Assembly (NCBI GenBank): GCA_008921705.1 | Contig: VFFE01007644.1 | Coordinates: 190,429-254,428 of the forward strand | Direction of reading: 5' to 3' | Length of the DNA stretch: 64,000 nucleotides | DNA from: Burhinus oedicnemus | Lineage: Eukaryota; Chordata; Aves; Charadriiformes; Burhinidae | Shown: positions 60,325 to 64,000 of the stretch, in pieces | How positions within the stretch are numbered: the first letter of the stretch is position 1 | How the letters are laid out: the number at the start of each line of letters is the position of its first letter | The notes under the pieces: generated by a model | Databases searched by the model: none | Seen by the model: only the letters and a program-made list of their open reading frames with translations | Told to the model about the DNA's origin: nothing | Made by a program: the position numbers and the translations under genes

Positions 60325-63300
60325 CTCTTGTTAAAATGATTGTGCAAAATTCAAAGCTTCTTGCAGAAAAAAATCTCTCTTCTGACAGTTGCACACACTC
60401 ATCCAAGGGCAGAACATATCCCTCTGGAAAGGTATATGTTTTCAGTGAGACGAAACTCTTCTGGAGAGAGAAAAAAGAATAAAAGCAGCCAAATTCCTAA
60501 TTGACAACTTACTAGTGGGGAAAATTTGGTTAGAGAATATTTGCAATTCAAGATCCCTGGCCAGGGCTACTGCTATGTTGGCCTGACCCGAAAAGGAATG
60601 AAACCCGTCTCTGAAGCGCTGCTTACATTCTGCAAAACAGAGGATTTGGGGAGAAGTACAAGCACTTTGAAAAATTCAGGATGTGCAGTAAACTGGACAT
60701 GCAATTGCACTGAGGAAGGCATTGTTACTGTGGTAAAATGCTAGAAAAAGACAAATCCTCTTCCTGTCCTACCTCGTAGTTTGCATTTATGTTTTTAAGA
60801 AATAAAACCGATGTCACAATAACAGGAGATGCTCAAAGACTATAAAGGACATAACTGGAAAAACAGAAAGTGAGCTCAAAACTAGGTTCCACTAATCCTC
60901 TCACTGAGCTGTTCAACTTTTACCTCAGCTGCTAATGGGGAAACTGGTAACTCTAGGTTGGGCTTTTTTTCGTGTTTAAAGATATAAAGGTGCAAACACA
61001 TAAAATACAGCCTGGAAATTAGACTATCAGTTTCTTATAGGGCTGTATTTTATGCTTCTGTGAAATGACCAGGCTACTGACTACTCCAGTGTAACAGCAA
61101 TACTGATTATTAATAATCAGAATCAAAATACCATGCCAGGTACCCATCCTCTTATCTGAAACGTTGACAATATATTACACCCTCGTTTCAGGATTGTTTC
61201 ATCTAATTGCCAGTTATGTTAATTAAGGCAAAGTGTGGTTATTTTCTTGTGCATTGAAGCCTTTGAAATAGCTCCTACTTCTTTAAGTCTGATTCTTGGT
61301 TTTCTTAATGGAAGAGCACCACTTTTAGTCCCAAAATTTTCAGCTATAAAACCAGCAGCACTGTACTTAGAGGTAGACTTACATATGGATTTAGTAATTG
61401 AAAAGTGTGGGGTGAGCATACATAATGGGATTTTCAATGCTAAACCCATTTCCCATCAGCTTGCTCCAGCAAGTGGACACTAAAAATGCATGTAGGGGCA
61501 TTTTATAGCCAGTGGAAAGAGAGATTTCTGTGGTCTTGCTAATGCTCTCCATTGACCGTATCATAACCTTGGACACATCACCCAATCTTGTTAGGCTCCT
61601 GCTTTTAAAAAAGGCCTGAACACATTTCAAGACCATCATCTGATGTAAATATGATGGAAAGTCTGGGTCCAAGTTAGTTCTGTAAATCTCTCTCAGTGGT
61701 TGTCTGCATCTTTAGATGACTGAATACTGCTCAGTCTCAGCATGCATGTTTGAAAAGTTTGTAAATGTATTTAGAAATGTATCACATAAAAGTGAATTTG
61801 GAAATCACTTGATATTGGTTAACAGGTCTTTTTTTTTTGTCTTTTTTTTTTTTCTTCGATCTTTTGCCAGCAGACTTTTTTTACTGAAATGTATAACAGC
61901 ATGAGTGTGTGGGTTCACAGCAAGCTCTCCAAGGCTCCTGTAACCTTGTACGTGCTGACATTCCCACTGCTCACCATCCTGGCATGTCCAAGTATCAAAT
62001 CAGCCCATGGCTTCTGTATGTTCCAGCACATTTTCAGGTGTGAGACACTCGATGAGTTACTGACCTGGATGTTTTATCTTTCAATTCCAGCCTTTGTTGT
62101 TCGCTTGATGAATTGCTTACTTAGTGTCTAGAAAAAAAATAAAGCTATCAATATCAATGATAGCGTCAATGAACTGTGGCAAACTAAAGGATATGGCAGA
62201 TTAACAACCATTGCATGTCAGAGGCTTATGATATCATGATGATGGTTATTGGCATACATATTTACCTCTACAAAAAAAAATATTGTAAATAATTAGAATA
62301 AAGGATAACTGTAAATTCTATATAGCCTGCTCTACCCTTAGCAGAGAATTAAGAATAAAGTTATAGAGGGAAAAACAAGCTATTTTAATTGTTTATGTTA
62401 CACAGATGCAAGGTGAAACCTAACTTAAACCTCACTGTGATATTCTTAGGGAATACGTATTTTAAGTTACAATATATTTGATGTATAATATTATAGAACT
62501 TGGATTCAACCCTGATTAAAAAAAAGTTCATCCAACTAATGTTTAAAAAGGATTAAGTTAAAGAAAATTCCATGTTGTTACCAGTAAGATTATTTCTTTA
62601 ATTTGGGAATGAATGCTATCTGTACCCTACCAGAAGGCTTTTGGAGGCAGACATGCAATATAGTCTTCCTTAAATCTAAAGAAATTAGCCCCATTTATGT
62701 GATAAATACATTTTTATTTCTGCTGCTGATATGAAAAGGGAAGTTGTCTTTTTGCCAACTTCCACTTATTCAATATACAAAAGATATTAAATGATTTAAA
62801 ACTCTGTTCACATGGTTGTATAGTCACTTTCCAGTCAAATGAAACCAAAGTCTAAGCATGTGTTAGCTCTCTCTTCTGCCACACAGTAATTGGTCTAACC
62901 TCCCAAATGAAATTAAATTTAACTTTCTTTTGATGACTCAAGTCTGAAAGGAAATAAGCATGCCCATATTTAAAGCTCCTATTTACCTTTCCCTTTGTCT
63001 TCTTAACAGAGACAATCTGGAGCTTTGTCCTAGCAATAAAGATGCTAATTTTACTATCTGGGAAAATCACAGCCTGCGACTATCAGACCACATAGAAAAC
63101 TCCACTCCTATTTTCCCATTGTTGGCATCTAAGATAATTTTTTGTGAATAATTTTCTTTCTTCTCTCTTCCTCTGACTTCTATACAAATCTTATTAGTAA
63201 TGTCTTCCCTCCTTGGTATAGAGTAGAGAAAAGTTTACGAAGGCTTAAATGACAGTAGGAATCTGGAAAAGCTGCTTTAACTCTGTAAAATAAATATATA

Positions 63301-64000
63301 TCAGGTGACCCCTAGTAAGAATGCTAGAAGTTTTTATCAAGAAATGTGTAAACTGGAGGTTACCAACCCAAAAAACACACCCTTAGAATTTACGCCAGGA
63401 TGATACCTTCTTCTGAAATTGCTTAATATTAGTGAAATGCAGTCTCATGTCAGCAATGACCTTGCTGGCACACAGAACTGAAGTTGCACTTTCCCTTCTG
63501 TCCAAAGTTAAGCCTGGTCATAATTTATAGGTACCTATTGCTCATTTTACCCCAAGCTCCACCTCCTCATTTCATTACACCCTTCAGATCCACAGGATAA
63601 AGTGCTAATGCAATTGATTTCTAACCCAGTTTGGTCAAAACAATTCGAGTTATGTGGCATTTAATCTGTTGAAACTGATGTCTGTCTGAATGAACTGGGT
63701 TAAGGAGCAATTACACAAGCAGTTGGGGCAATGGATCTGGGCTGCGGTTCCTTAACTGGCTGACTGCTGGCTGCTGTAGTCCTGATACACACCAACCCAT
63801 TCCCATTCCTCTGTTGTCCCTTTCCCGGGCTCTTGTGGCCCTGACAGAACTTGTTGAAACTCCTAAATCTGCAGAAAACAGCTCAGTGCAGGATCAGCCA
63901 AAGTCCAGAGCTGGTAAAATGGAGGTGACAAGAAAAAGTAACGAAGAAGGAATGTGAGGGAGAGGAGGTGAAGTTTAAGGAGGAAGCCAGGTTCTGGGAG

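Larger units (their letters stand above)
58771..64000. other. Non-coding stretch to window end
   Basis: No recognised gene. It includes a TTTG run and an AAAAC run facing each other (60243-60324), pyrimidine tracts near 61830-61860, and a pair of overlapping open frames on opposite strands at 61219-61672 that I cannot assign. A moderately GC-richer patch lies at 63720-64000, including AG-rich sequence at the edge. Confidence 0.55.

Noticed and set aside
1..64000. CRISPR arrays, operons, tRNA/rRNA genes, bacterial mobile elements, non-LTR-derived viral genes
   Set aside because: No regularly spaced palindromic repeats, tandem gene clusters, cloverleaf sequence or gag/pol/env coding blocks were seen; the window is vertebrate nuclear DNA.

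Overview
This is a vertebrate, almost certainly bird, nuclear DNA window. It is AT-rich, gene-poor and built like intergenic or intronic sequence. The strongest marker is the number of CR1 LINE copies with the avian 3' end (repeats of ATTCTATGA-type octamers beside a 'ggttggaagggacc' block). These sit with two LTRs of endogenous-retrovirus (ERVL-like) type that I recognise from neoavian genomes and with two worn MIR-like SINE relics. There are no operons, ribosome binding sites, CRISPR arrays, tRNA or rRNA genes. No complete protein-coding gene can be shown. Most open frames of 60-130 codons are about what chance gives in 64 kb of AT-rich DNA on two strands; the longest ones are CR1 reverse transcriptase, LTR sequence or poly-T translated as phenylalanine.

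Layout. 1-2920: unique AT-rich sequence with one possible minus-strand exon near 470-540. 2921-3850: two plus-strand CR1 ends. 3851-10962: unique sequence with a 20-N gap and an AAGGG microsatellite at 7.8 kb. 10963-12088: minus-strand solo LTR carrying an internal peptide-coding mini-repeat. 14855-15020: MIR relic. 18.0-18.24 kb: a coding-like, hydrophobic minus-strand segment, the best exon candidate. 20.3-20.6 kb: old CR1. 21.3-23.8 kb: GC-rich, internally repetitive island. 24.2 kb: CR1 end. 30.8 kb: second MIR relic. 32.7-33.6 kb: two further minus-strand exon candidates, one encoding a membrane anchor. 37.4-38.5 kb: very old CR1 pieces. 39.55-40.69 kb: a CR1 end, then a 722-bp plus-strand solo LTR with a 5-bp target duplication. 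43.1-44.74 kb: old CR1 relic abutted by a younger CR1 with a broken reverse transcriptase. 50.57-52.95 kb: two near-identical 1.1-1.27 kb copies either side of a 20-N gap, most likely an uncollapsed pair of alleles. 56.2 kb: old CR1. 58.4 kb: CR1 3' end. The remainder is unique sequence with simple repeats.

If a gene crosses the window, the best evidence favours the minus strand: candidate exons at about 33.5, 32.7, 18.1 and 0.5 kb all lie on it, and the exon phase at 32.7 kb fits that at 18.1 kb. This is inference, and I do not recognise the protein. I found nothing supporting a new biological system; the items most worth checking are the membrane-protein exon candidates, the coding-like LTR mini-repeat, the GC-rich repeat island and the probable assembly duplication.
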